Shown here: positions 48,214 through 60,300 of the stretch, piece after piece
How the letters are laid out: the number at the start of each line of letters is the position of its first letter
Position numbering within the stretch: position 1 is the stretch's first letter
Assembly (NCBI GenBank): GCA_963978905.1
Contig: OZ022256.1
Location: 40,286,001 to 40,350,000 of the forward strand
Origin: Trichostrongylus colubriformis
Taxonomy: Eukaryota > Nematoda > Chromadorea > Rhabditida > Trichostrongylidae
Reading direction: 5' to 3'
Length of the DNA stretch: 64,000 bases
Notes under the pieces: model-generated
Databases searched by the model: none
What the model was told of the DNA's origin: nothing
The model's input: only the letters and a program-made list of their open reading frames with translations
Position numbers and translations under genes: made by a program

Positions 48214-48442
48214 AATGCTTTATGATCAGAATCGTTTGGTTTCAAGGCGTGCTTTCGAGGTTAGTGTTCGTCTTGAATGGTCTGAAACAGACACATTCAC
48301 TACGGATTATCATTCACCAGCTTCTGGTACTCGTCCACCGCGTCGCGCCTCATCGCGCGGTCGTGACGTATCTGACGTTATTGGGATCCCAGGCCCAGCA
48401 AACGAACCCAGCGGTGGCGGTGAACGTCAATCTTCTCTTTAG
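48149..48442 (+). CDS. Hypothetical protein fragment with charged helix and Pro/Gly/Arg-rich tail
   Basis: The frame has an amphipathic, probably helical N-terminal part (ADQLLAFQRNIERLREMLYD) followed by SVRLEWSETDTFTTDY and a low-complexity Pro/Arg/Gly tail ending GGGERQSSL. It overlaps the 47968-48213 frame in another phase, so one of the two, or a frameshift between them, is real. No family recognised. Confidence 0.28.
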   Translation: MMYSAQADQLLAFQRNIERLREMLYDQNRLVSRRAFEVSVRLEWSETDTFTTDYHSPASGTRPPRRASSRGRDVSDVIGIPGPANEPSGGGERQSSL

Positions 48443-48559
48443 TTTTATTGCATTTAGTCCCGGCATTTATTTGGATTATTATTTAGATTGTTTTTCCAGC
48501 GTTCTACGGGACAACGCATTAATGTATTGTTGTTTGGTTTTTTTCGATTGAACCCTTGG

Positions 48560-50558
48560 AATTGTTGAATTGATTTTCGATACTGTGTTGTCTGCTGAGT
48601 GATTCATTGAAGATCCACATTAATCTGCTTCGAACTGCACAATGTGATGAAGGAGGCATCGACAGTGCGCTGAAGAAGTTGTTTGCATCATGCGTAGGAA
48701 CCATAAAAATTATGCAGTCAATGAGTCGGTTTTTCGCTACCACAAAAATAATGGTATTCACACATAGAAATAAGAACACGCCTGGACCATTTTCGAAGGC
48801 TCACACGAGACATCGGTCAATTGTCAAAATCAACGGGTTCGTTAGCACCTATCGCCATGTTTCGAAGCACGCAGCATACATTAGCCGCTTTGAGGAGACT
48901 GATTGACATACAAATGACTGCTCTACACGAGTACGTCCATAGCGGATGGCTCTACTGTGTCGTTCCTCGAGAAAGTGAGTTGCGGTAAAAATATTCATAA
49001 GAACGATATTGCATACCTTGTCTGCTTCTTGTTGTATTAACGGCTTTAGTAGGAGCGTTCCTGTTGCGCATGCGGTCACTAATCAAAATGCCTTCGTCCT
49101 CTGTTTTTGCTGCCGATAGAGCGTCAACGTTGTGAAGACACCACCTAATTATAGCAATAGATACACCCATCCAATTTCATGTGGAAATCTACCACGTTTC
49201 CTACACTGAGACTCTGATATCATTCTACACAGATAGGCTCCTTCAGCGTTGTGGGGTCTTTGGATATGACAGGATACCGTCCATGAACTTTGCGACACAG
49301 GGAAGGCCGTATTTGTTGAGGAACACCATCGGAACCCGACTCGCTCCTGCTCAGGCGGCCAGTATATAAATTGGCCCGTTCTCCGACTAGTAGCAGTAAG
49401 GAACAGCGTCAGCACCCGAGGTATATGCTTTGGTGGCACCCGGCTTTTCATGTCGAGTCACTTTGCACGACTGAATTGCAAATTTGGAAGAAAACCTGAC
49501 GAGAGAAGCGGTAATCCTTATGAAACATGACGTCACTCATAGTGTCATACGGACAGCTCGGTCTCAAAAAGTGCGAGGGAGGCCATTCAATACCTGCTCA
49601 CACGATCGAGGCCGCCAATAAAGTCCATTGCCTTAACATATCCCTTGTTTTTCCACACTGTTATTACAAGAGAGAAAAATGAATGGGTTTTCACCGACCA
49701 TAGTGAATTGAAGAAGGGATCCGTGATTCCATTGTATGGATCGAACCTCACTCAAATGCTAGTGCAATTATATAAAAGAGGGGGGAAGGTGGAGGTGGGA
49801 GCTGCCTTTCTTGCCTTCGATCTCTGTTATATGTACTTATCATACATACTTTGAGAGGTGCTCAGAACAAGTAAAGCACATAAATTAGTGTTTGACTGCG
49901 ATCATTGTGAAGCCTTCGTCGAGAAGTCTTCGGCACATGGGTCGTAGTTATCGTCGAAGGATTTTTTCAGGCGGAGGGTTGAAAGTGTAAAGGAGAATTG
50001 TGATAAATTGGGAGGCCGAGCTCAAATTTGAAATTAGTATTCGATTTAATCCTCAGCTAAAAACCTCTATGGACATTTAGAAGGAGGCACCTCACAAAGA
50101 GTAACGATATAAACGAAAGCTCCAAGATGAATGCTCAAGGCGATGTTGTGCAGAGGAGAGCGTATAGACAATGCAAAAGATCCACGGAGTCGAAAGGTAC
50201 ACTGATCCGTCGGCGCTCTTGGAACTGTGGACTGCGAACAAGGTGACAGGCTTCTGTAACCAACGCGCATGACTTATACTGTGGTGCGAGGTTGACCCAC
50301 TTGCTCACAGTTGACCATTAAAAGACGACCACGGGAATGGTGTCCCCTTTCACCTGATGAGTTGTCGATGGAAGCATCATGCGTGGCGCATCCGGAACAA
50401 AGCGGGCCAACGCCAGTCGCCCTCCGTGGTACGCTGTTACCGAAAACAGTACAAAGGGACCTTCGACGTCCGCCGACTAGCCGTGGGGCGAGTTATCTAT
50501 CCAGGGGTCACAGAAGCCCACGGGCTATGTATCCACGGGTCACAGCATGGATGTATTA
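48560..50558. other. No gene recognised
   Basis: Frames of 60-100 codons on both strands without domains. A TATATAAA at 49363 is isolated. No repeat structure was noticed until the foldback begins at 50561. Confidence 0.3.
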
Positions 50559-50560
50559 TA

Positions 50561-51932
50561 TTGGATAGGAATAAGTCCTTGCGGTTTTTTTAAATCCCGT
50601 TTTTTGCATTGTTCCCTTTATCTTTCGCTAAAGCTTATACACGATTTCGATATGGTTTTTTCTGCTCTACAAGATGATAGTATCTATTTTTCGATTCCTT
50701 TGACCACCTAATATTTAGGAGGTTTGGAAATGAAGTGAGCTGAGGGCAAAAACTTGGCACTTGCGCACTTAATCTTTCTCGTCTGCCATCGAGACCAAAA
50801 AATGCATGTGTGTATGCTTCGATAGAGCTTTTCCAGCTCTACAGAATGGCGCAACCTTTTGTTCGAATCGCTCAACGTTTTGCTATTTTAAGACTCACAA
50901 ATGCAGTACTCGCAAAAGTGTGCACCTTCGTTATCTCCTCTTCCTCGCCTACCATCGAGATCGAAGAGAATATTTAGGCATGCATTCGATAGAGCTTTTT
51001 TTTGCTCTACAAGACGATACCACTCCTTTTTTGTATCCTCTCATATTTTAGCATGTAGGGATAAGCTTTCACCTGTTTTTCAGTTAAAAATTGCTTAATG
51101 AAAACGAATTTTTTTGGCCGAGTATTTTGTATTTCGATAGAACTCTTTTCGCTCCACAAGAAAATGTTCACGGTATCTGTTCAAATAAATTTTTGCCATT
51201 TTTCAGATCATTTAAAAGTCGACGAAATCCAGCATTTTCGTCACGTGTAGTCGAAAATGCTCGATTTCTTCGACTTTTAAATGATCTAAAAAATGGCAAA
51301 AATTTATTTGAACAGAAACCGTGAACATTTTTTTGTGGAGCGAAAAGAGCTCTATCGAACGATACAAAATACTCGGCAAAAAAATTCGTTTTCATTACGC
51401 AATTTTTAACTGAAAAACAGGTGAAAGCTTATCCCTACATGCTAAAATATGAGAGGATACAAAAAAGGAGTGGTATCGTCTTGTAGAGCAAAAAAAGCTC
51501 TATCGAATGCATGCCTGGATATTCTCTTCGATCTCGATGGTAGGCGAGGAAGAGGAGATAACGAAGGTGCACACTTTTGCGAGTACTGCATTTGTGAGTC
51601 TTAAAAATAGCAAAACGTTGAGCAATTTGAACAAAGAGTAGTGCCATTCTGTAGAGCTGGAAAAGCTCTATCGAAGCATACACACATGCATTTTTGGTCT
51701 CGATGGCAGACGAGAAAGATTGAGTGCGCAAGTGCCAAGTTTTTGCCCTCAGCTCACTTCATTTCCAAACCTCCTAAATATTAGGTGGTCGAAGGAATCG
51801 AAAAACAGATAGTACCATCTTGTAGAGCAAAAAAAGTTCTATCGAAATCATATATAAGCTTTGTCGAAAGATAAAGGGAACAATGCAAAAAACCGTGTTC
51901 AAAAAACCGCAAGGACTTATTCCTCAACCCAA
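50561..51932. mobile_element. Giant foldback (palindromic MITE), 1372 bp with about 680-bp arms
   Basis: Left arm 50561-51240 and right arm 51251-51932 are reverse complements over their whole length with few differences, joined by an 11-base apex around CACGTG (51242-51247). Outer ends TTGGATAGGAATAAGTCCTT and the complement AAGGACTTATTCCTCAACCC AA are flanked by TA (50559-50560, 51933-51934), a Tc1/mariner-type target. Each arm contains four degenerate subrepeats of about 150-170 bases, each starting TTCGATAGAGCTTTTTTTGC TCTACAAGA, itself a small hairpin (at 50646, 50818, 50984 and 51132). The mirrored open frames are not genes. Confidence 0.95.
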
Positions 51933-51934
51933 TA

Positions 51935-54160
51935 TATTCAAAGAACGTGGTATGTGGTACAGCTCAAGTAACCATCAAGAAGCAGCGAATCCGTAGATGT
52001 ATGCACATATAAACTTATGTTTGAAGGACGTGACGACCATTTGAACTGTGGCATTTCGGAATCTTTCCAGATCCTCCTCGACTCTATTTTCATATAATAA
52101 ATATGCAGCCATTAAAGAAACTATGCGGCCAATTAATTGCGCTAAGTTAAACATATGGAAGTGGATTACATTACTTAAAAAGATCGAGTTATAATAAGTA
52201 CAAGAATACAAGAGATGCTGAAATTAACTGTAGGAAAGACAGCGCTCTTTATTACGATCTCGCCGCGTCGTTATTGTGATAATCGTAATCGAGCGACTTC
52301 ATGATTGCTGTTTGATTTCTAGCTTATTTGTGCTTCGTTTTTCATCTTTTGTCCCTGCCACATGACTAGTATGACTCCTTATACTTCTCCCCTGTCATCC
52401 GAGGAGCACATAACGGCACAACACAGAGTCCATGGTCGGACATTCGACATATCAGCATTGAGTTCGATGAGTTTTGTTTTTTATTTTCTCATTTTGTCAC
52501 GAGTTTGGCCTCAGTTTTTCTTCATGGGCTCTTAACTTCCTCAGTGAATCGTATAATGTGGGTAGCGAAAATTTTTCGAGACGCCTTACTTGAGCCTGGC
52601 TGAGATGTGTGTGTTTTTGCATGCATTTTCCTGCGGTTTTACTTTGTGAGCCTTGAAAAAGAGATGATCTCAAAACGACAGCATGGTCATCATATCAGTT
52701 CAGATCACTACGTCACTTGTCTATTTCTCCCTAGGATTTCGGCTGCATTGATTTACATAAACTATAGTGAGCCTAGGACTGCTTTGCAATTACCCAAATC
52801 TGTTCCGCATAGCAAATTACTTCTGTCTGTCTATGCGAAGTAGTAGCAGTAGACCAATGACGTCCGTGAAAGCAAGCGATCAACAAAATGCTCCCTCGAG
52901 GACTAATTGACTTTTGTAGGACTGGACTATACCTCGCCATTCTATTAACCGTTGTTTCTACAGCTAGCTTGTTTCGCTGTTAAGCCAATCATATAATGTA
53001 GGTCGATCAACAAGTTCCGTCGGTTTTGAAGCAATAATATGGATTTTTGTAGCCCTACAGCAGCAGAGCCGTGTGGTTCAAAAAAGTATTGTTTAATGCA
53101 GCATAGTTCTACTAACATGGTTCTTCCTACTCGTTAATACTCGAATTTCAAGAGTTCACTAAGTGTGCACAGGCGAATGGGACACCAGATGAAATGATTT
53201 CTCCTCTGCTACGGCTACTGTCGGCTACTGTGAAGACCCTGATCATAAAGAGTTATTTGGGAAAAATTTCACGGAACAACATTCACGTCTGATTCAAGCA
53301 TCTTTCGCCACTAGCATGTGCTGCCGGAGCAGTGGAAGAAATGAACATTCTTCGAAAGTAAGCGCACAATTGTACACTTCAGACTCCCCCCTCCCCTAAA
53401 TATTTCTGTGTAGAAAAAGGGCAGATTGATTGAAGATTTGAAGAGCGACGCGATGCTTTGTTCATCACGAAAGAAAATGTCAGACAAGGAAGCGCCAAAG
53501 TGCGGAACACAGTTTTTAAAGGGCTTCTTCTCACTTGTTGGTTGTAGAACTTAAAAAAGAAATGTGAAGGACAGAGACCGTCACTGTCTGCCTTGTGTAG
53601 TCCCCACCTATCCCTTTCCTATTGTAATGATTATGTTTTTGAATTAATGAACAATATGATGGAATATGCCAGGTTGTTTATATGAAGTCTCCTATATTTT
53701 TGTGCAGCGTCGCTATTGAATTCCTTCGTATTTAGCGAGGTTCTTCATTCATAGAAAGTTTTCACTGTGGCTATTATTGTCAATTTTTATTGTGACTATT
53801 ATTGGTAACCATGACTGTCATTCTCAAGTCACCCGAATTGAATTCACAGTATAATTTTTGATCAATTAATCCTAACTCTACTCCCGTTAAGGTGTTGGCG
53901 GAAGTCGTCAACGGGAAGTTATTGACTTGGCATACCCACTTTCCCTCCATACTTTTGAACGACAGGGTTTAATTCTTCGTAATTTTTACAGTTCTTTCCG
54001 GTACATAAGTGACTTTCTAAGCCACTGGACAAGGGCAACCCGAAATAGTGTGCGTCGACCCCCACCAAGAACATTCAAAGAATATTCAGCTTATCTTTCT
54101 TCGGATGAGCAGCGGATACGTGATAGAGCTAAACATGACTTTTTGTGAGGGTATCTGATA
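51935..54160. other. No gene recognised
   Basis: Frames are under 80 codons. Simple polypyrimidine and AT-rich patches occur, but I saw no repeat, RNA or domain. The frame at 53927-54148 (73 codons) is unremarkable. Confidence 0.35.
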
Positions 54161-54163
54161 TTA

Positions 54164-55432
54164 TTAGGTTGGCAACTAATTAATTGCGGATTTTTGTTAG
54201 AAAATCAATGACCTTTTTTCATGGAACTAAATAACTTCACTCTGTAATTATTGCCCATTTTTATCAATGACCTTTTGCCATCTTTCAGGTGGCATCATAA
54301 TTCCGCGTTCATAAAACTTCTGGTTTTTATCAGTGAAAAACTGAGTCAGGTACGATTTGACCTCATCATCACTACTGAAATTTTTACCACTCAAAGAATT
54401 TTGCAATGATCGAAACAAAAAGTAATCCGATGGTGCAAGGTCAGGACTATATGGTGGATGTGGCAAAACATCCCAACCAAGCTCCAATAATTTTTGCCGA
54501 GTGGCCAAAGACGTGTGTGGTCTTGCATTGTCATGATGGAATACAACACTTTTTCGGGTAAATAATTCTAGTCGCTTTTCTTGGATTGCATTGCTTAATT
54601 TTGTTAATCGTGCAATGTAGACATCAGAATTGATCGCTCGGTTGGATGGTAGGAGTTTAAAGTAGACAACTCCTTTGTAATCCCACCAAACTGAAAACAA
54701 AACCTTCTTATGATGAATATCAGCTTTTGCTCTTCTTTGAGCTGGTTCACCTGGGCGGCTGCACGATCTTTTTCGTTGGACATTACTGTATACGACCCAT
54801 TTTTCATCGCCAGTGACCATTCGTTTTAGAAGTGGATCATTTTCATCACGTTTCTTTAGCAAATCGCAGATGCCAATGCGTTGCATTAAATGCGTTTCAC
54901 CCATATATCCAGTTTTGACACGTACCTAAGTTGTTCTAAATGCTTTTCAATACATGTATGTGATACCTGTAGCTTCTCTGCAATCTCGCGTGTTATACTG
55001 TGACGGACCGAATCAAGTATTGCCTTGATTGGGTCGTTGTCAACTCCAACTGGACAACCAGAGCGTTTCTCATCTTTGAGAGAAAAATCACCAGAACGAA
55101 ATCAGGCAAACCAATTTTGGCAATGCCGATCTTTTGAGGCTTCGGCAACATAAACAGCATATAACTTTTTGAGAGCTTGTGATGCGTTTCTCACTTTGAG
55201 GAAATAATAAAGCAATACATGACGAAAATGAATGTTTTGATTCTCCATTTTTCAGCACACGCCAAACGAAAATAATGCAACCGATCAAGAAGCTTTCTTT
55301 ACTGATTGATAACAGGATTGCCTACTATTAGATGACAATATGTGTTTAACATTTGGCCTACGCCAATAAAGCTAAATATTCAACCAAAGCCATCTATGAG
55401 TGAAATCCGCAATGACTTAGTTGCCGACCTAA
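54164..55432 (-). mobile_element. Near-complete mariner element, 1269 bp, with disrupted transposase
   Basis: Terminal inverted repeats TTAGGTTGGCAACTAATTAA TTGCGG and the complement CCGCAATGACTTAGTTGCCG ACCTAA are flanked by TA (54162-54163 and 55433-55434). On the minus strand, translation begins at about 55247 (MENQNIHFRHVLLYYFLKVR). There is one stop where WFxxFRSGD would sit (about 55101). A frameshift with loss of the WVPHEL region falls near 54905. The rest (54904-54248) is open and holds the catalytic triad region: TGDEKW, HHDNARPH, then PYSPDLAPSDY (D,D34D). The C terminus reads ERGIMMPPERWQKVIDKNG. All three Asp are intact, so only two lesions separate this copy from a full open frame. 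It is non-functional as it stands. Confidence 0.95.
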
Positions 55433-55434
55433 TA

Positions 55435-56584
55435 CAAATACATATTGGTGAAGCTTCTCAAGGTAGTGGTGGTACCTCACTGTTCGTGACTTACACTTGG
55501 CTCTATCGAAATTTCTAGAATCAACTCTTTACCTGGCATTTAGTAGGTCAACAAGTAGCTCGGTTCAACGATTTCCTTATTTTCCCTGAGTATTGCTCTC
55601 AGGGTTCGCAAGTGGCTCACGAGCCGAGTTATTTTGGCTTCCGCATTGCAACTACTTGAATGCTTTACACGAACTGACGTGCTGTTTTCACTTCAGCAAA
55701 TAAAAGTCGAATACAAGTGAGAGCCATTACTGGAATACCTATGGCTTCTTGTATCCGATTTTATGACTTTCCCACCTGCTAACGCTGCATTGCGTCGTTT
55801 TCCTATCCCTACTTTCTTTAACTCCAGCATCACCCTTATGCCTACTGGACTTGGTGTTTCATTCTAACTTCGTTCCCCTTTATTTCTACCTCCCCCTTCC
55901 ACCCCGTGTTCCCTTTACAACGCTATGCTTTAGTTTCTTTCTGAAAAACATTATCTCACCTCGTTCATATTCCTTTCGATTTTGTACCTGGGTTTGCAGA
56001 GCTCTCTTTCTGGCCATGATCAACTTGAGCATGGGTAATGACTCCTCCTATCAAAATGCCTTTGAACCAACCGTGGGGACTTTGATGTCCTTTGATGGTC
56101 TATTCGGATGCCCGAATTGTATTGTAATGTTGTCTACACAACACACTGCTACTCTTAGCGACTAAACCTTATTGTTAGTAATAGTATCAGTACTGATTGC
56201 TACTCCTGGTGACTATCATCACTAATGACTGCGATGATTAGCTAGTACTAGTAAATTATCATCACTGAAAATAGCCCTACTAATGATTGCTACTTTTAGT
56301 CACTAAAGATCACTAAGCATAGCACTTACCAGACACGTATCCATCACGGCAGCATTTGAGATATGTGCCTGGTGGTCGTGGCGAGCAAAGATGGATGACC
56401 GTGAGTGCGTTCTTAGGCGAAAACATCTTATCGACGGCTATCTCACCCTCTTGTGCTGTTACTTTGGAGAGCTATGGTCTCTGTGTACACGTTTCTTGTT
56501 ATAAAAAGTGACCGTAGGATTGGGATCGGAAGCACATCTGAAATTCACAGCTCCTACCACTGAACCGTGAAATTAATCATATAG
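55435..56584. other. No gene recognised; TACTRATGA-like short repeats
   Basis: A 104-codon plus frame (55851-56165) is Phe/Leu-rich and not recognised. From 56150 to 56310 the phrases TGATTGCTACTYCTRGTGAC and CACTAATGA recur three or four times, a weak local tandem repeat. Confidence 0.35.
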
Positions 56585-57058
56585 GTGTTATAGACACCGG
56601 GATGGGGCGATTCTGGCTCAAGGTAGGACTCACCGTAACACTTGCAATTCGTTAGGTTGCACACATTGCACATACGACACCTTGCTGAGACACTAAGTGT
56701 ATGTTCAATGGATTTTTTTCTCACGAACACCTTTTTCTTATACTTTCCCTTATTTAACCACTCACTGCTTCACTTGACTGCTGCTGTTTAATGTTCCACT
56801 TGTTTCATATCAACATGTATAAGTAAAATACATCCTACGTGACGACAAATGACATCTCCTACGAAGAGCAACTCGGGAAGGTGATGCTGCAGTTCGAATA
56901 GATGCGCGGGAGATGCGAGTACAGACCACAATGTCGCGTTTTTGAAGCCGGGGTCCTCTAGCGACTGTCACCTTTAACCCTCAATGTTAGTTCTAGAAGG
57001 ATCAATTCTTTCTGTCTACCTCTTTCTCCTTACCCCTGCCGGTTCCTTTGAGTGACGT
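56585..57058 (+). mobile_element. MITE family X, copy 3
   Basis: It begins TATAGACACCGGGATGGGGC GATT and ends CCCCTGCCGGTTCCTTTGAG. The interior phrases (CACTTGTTTCATATCAACAT, GAGCAACTCGGGAAGG, ACAATGTCGCGTTTTTGAAG) align with the copies at 32812 and 59495 at lower identity than copies 1 and 2 show to each other. The TTAA flanks are degraded. Confidence 0.65.
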
Positions 57059-57329
57059 TAATTAGCATGGAAATCGTAGACAAAACCAGATTCATCTAAT
57101 GTGATTATTGTCGAATGGTAAAGAGATGAGAACCGAGATCAGACTATACCAAGAGTCTACCCGACTGGGAATCGTACCCTCAAAGGCTAACGATAAGCAC
57201 TGAAATGAAAATTCTCAAGAGACGCAAAGGGTATTTCACTCGCAAACCCCGTATTTGGTCGCGGTAGAGGTGTGAGGTCGTACTGAAGAGGCAATTTTCA
57301 TCTGCCAGTACCTTGAGCACCCGAGGTTG

Positions 57330-57826
57330 AATAGTGTGACCATATGTGCATTTGATGGAGCTTTCTACTCTGCAAAAGCAATGTCACTTGTTTTTTTGAA
57401 TCGCTCTCAAATGTTCAGTTTTGGAGTCTTACAGTAGAATGTACTCAGGAGGAGGCGCCGATGTGCTCCATTCACCACATCGAGGTCCAAATATATAGCC
57501 ATCTCCACCCTAAGTCGATTCGTATACGAGGAGTAGCACATCATTGAACAATTCATTGTTATAAGGTTTGGTTAGATGAAACTGTTGGATTAAACCTCTA
57601 TTATTAAATTATCAAGAAAGAAGGTCTTGTACCGAAAGAAATGAATTTTTGCCCTCTGCCTGTGTTCTCCATTTCTGAGCCTCAAGAATAGCAAACTTAA
57701 AAAAGCCAAGGAACAAACAGTAATTTGTGTGGTATTGAGAAAGTTCTATCGATGACATTCGTCTATACAAGTTCCGACCTCAGTGATAAAAACACGGCAC
57801 AGATTTATTGCTCAACCTATTAGATA
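57330..57826. repeat. Degenerate relative of the giant foldback
   Basis: TTTGATGGAGCTTTCTACTC TGCAAAA and GAATCGCTCTCAAATGTTCA match the subrepeat at 50818-50885. AAAGTTCTATCGATGACATT and TTATTGCTCAACCTATTAG match its right end. A copy with a large internal deletion and many substitutions is implied; the left terminus was not found. Confidence 0.5.
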
Positions 57827-58479
57827 TTACCGTACCGATATTAGTGATCCACTTATAGGTGCATAATATAGGGTTTAGTATGTACAAGGATACGAATGTC
57901 TGCAATCCTACAGTGGATATATTTCCAGAGCCTTTTATTTATTCCGCTCAAATATTTCTGATCTCCGATTCATCCACCCAGGCGAACTATTAGGGAGCAC
58001 TTACGCTTCATCATGCTTGATAGAGCGGTAAACTGAGCGTTAGATTTCGATCATCGGTCTGTTAAATTTTCTCCGAATGTGTAATGCAGTGACTGAATTC
58101 AGCCTTTCTAAGGGTGACACCTTCATACAGAAAGTTGGTTTTAAATGGTTTATCTCGAAACCCACATTTTGGAGAAGAACTGCGGGACCTCCGCGCATCC
58201 GAGGGCAACTCTTACAAGTGGAAGAAGCTCCGAGTGTGAATCACTCGTATACGCCCGTGAAATATGTATTGCTTGAGGAGTTGTTTCATACACCTAGGAT
58301 CTCCTTTCCCTTGATCGAAACCCAAACCCACGCTGTCGTAATGAATTTGAAAGTTAAGAGGAGCAATTTAAGGCCTCTATTTTAGTGTGGTTGGAATGAA
58401 CCGATCACGAATTTTTTCAAAGCTCACATTGAGCTCAATCTCTGAACAGCTTGAACTAATCATGTCGCTGTTATGGGAA

Positions 58480-59000
58480 TTGCGCATACTCCATTTTGAA
58501 CTTGTTTTCAAGCGAACATAGCCTCAGGATCAGTATCTTTCACGACTGGACGAGCAAGTGCGCACTCAGCGTAGCTGTCAACATCGCCAATTGTGCCTTT
58601 AGTTCAGCTCGTGCCACTGCCGCCCCTGCACAGTTCGTGACCATTACGAACGTTTCGGGTACAGGGACGGGCCGCTCTCCTTGACAGAAGGGGGATGTTG
58701 GATTTTTACAATCACATAACTGCTCTTCTTTCTGCAGAACGGCCTGAGGTTGTCATGCTGGTGAAGGAGACGTATGTTGTTGCTTTTAAACCTAGAGCAA
58801 GTGTTTGTGCCATTAAAGGAATTCGTGCTTGTTGGCCAACACAAGTTCCGCTACACCATCGGCACAATTTCCCAAAACTCTGTCACACCTCTTCTTCTTC
58901 CTCGCAGCTACCTGAAATGGGCAACTCAGAGAGTCAATCTTTGCCGCCTCGTTGAGCGATGCGGAGTGACAGCCACTAGCATACGGTAAATACCGCAGAG
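58480..59000 (+). other. Coding-like segment of unknown identity
   Basis: The frame 58774-58989 reads a well-formed peptide (VFVPLKEFVLVGQHKFRYTI, then LLLPRSYLKWATQRVNLC) and overlaps 58695-58955 in another phase. A TTTCTGCAG at 58729-58737 would be an acceptable nematode splice acceptor just upstream. No family is recognised; a host exon or a retroelement fragment are both possible. Confidence 0.25.
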
Positions 59001-59494
59001 TCCTTCATGCTGCTTTGAGCAAGGTATGATCTTTACATCTTTAATTCGCCTGCACACTCAGAGATGGTCGGAGGTAGGTTAGGTAGCAAACTTGCCAACC
59101 AATCTTCAAGCTCACCTCTTCATGCAGAAATTTTTGGCCTGAATTTCATTCTCATATGCCCAAATTCTGCACATGTAACGAAGCCGTTTCCGTGATCTTT
59201 CTCACGAATATGTCTTTTCGAATTCTAATGCACAACAGCGTTGATACCATTTGTATATGGGGTGAATATAGGAAATTCCACACGCTTTCCATTTGAGCAC
59301 GAAATTGCAGTGAACACTGGCCAGTTCAAATATGCACAGTAGGCGTGTCCAAACTTGAAAGTGTGAATCAGAGATCTCTATTTCTGAGCAAGAGGCGTGA
59401 TTACGGGACGAGTAGCCTAGTTCCGTTTGGCCCAATTCGCATATATTGCAATCCTTGCTCTACTTGACCGATTCCAGTGTGACGATTCCAATTC

Positions 59495-60300
59495 AAGACA
59501 CCGGAAGGAGCCGACATTGGCTTACGGTGAACATTTGCAGTTCGTTCAGGTGCCGCAACTGCACATTCAGGGCCTGGCATAGTTGCAACTAATTTGTAAT
59601 TCAATTGAAACGTTGTATAATTTAAATGAAATTTGAATTCGCTTTTTTATTTCCGTCTCACTGTTTCACTTGTTTGTTGTTATTTGTTATCTTCACCTGT
59701 TTGACATCATCATGAATGAACGAAATACATCACACGTGACAACAAATGATAAGTACGTCAACCTGCGGCTCCCTCTCCTACTGCGAGCAACTAGGAAAAA
59801 TTATGTGTGCCAGTTCGGAATGATGCGAGGAAGATTGCGAATAAAGACCACAACGTCACGTTGTTCAACCCGAGTTTCGCTACCGATTACCTTCTAATCA
59901 CGAATACGAGTTGCGTAAATTTGGCAGATTTTAGAATATTATAGTAGGGGTACTGAACAATAAGATAGTAGTGAAAGAATAAAATAGGACGGCGAAAGCT
60001 CCGAGAAATAAAAACACGAGGATCCCTCTCCTTTTCCGCTCCTCTCTACGTCAGTAGCTGGATGGGATAGAGGGGGGATAGTAATCATCCGTCCGCGAAC
60101 GATGTTCCGCCCTCAGGTGAATGCGAGGCAGCGCGACTCGTGATGCTGTCGTCATGATAAGACCCCAAGCCGTGCTTTTACAATGCTATTCAAAGGCTTT
60201 TCGCTACACATCAACTTTCCTGAAAAGAAAGGATTGTTTTCCGAATCGCATTTCTCACTTTTCCCTTACCCCTCCCGGCGCCTTTAGGATGAATACCTTT
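59495..60300 (+). mobile_element. MITE family X, copy 4, with an internal insertion
   Basis: It begins TTCAAGACACCGGAAGGAGC and carries CTGTTTCACTTGTTTGTTGT, CATCATGAATGAACGAAATA CATCACACG, GAGCAACTAGGAAAAATTAT and GACCACAACGTCACGTTGTT in the family order. The right end (CCCTTACCCCTCCCGGCGCC TTTAGG) appears only at 60262-60287, so about 300 bases (around 59935-60235) are inserted relative to the other copies. The insert resembles 25740-26200 in part. Confidence 0.55.

Noticed and set aside
50806..51731. Paired frames (50806-51051 plus and 51435-51731 minus; 51091-51324 plus and 51168-51395 minus) with matching peptides.
   Set aside because: They are mirror images within the giant foldback arms and reflect the palindrome, not duplicated genes.
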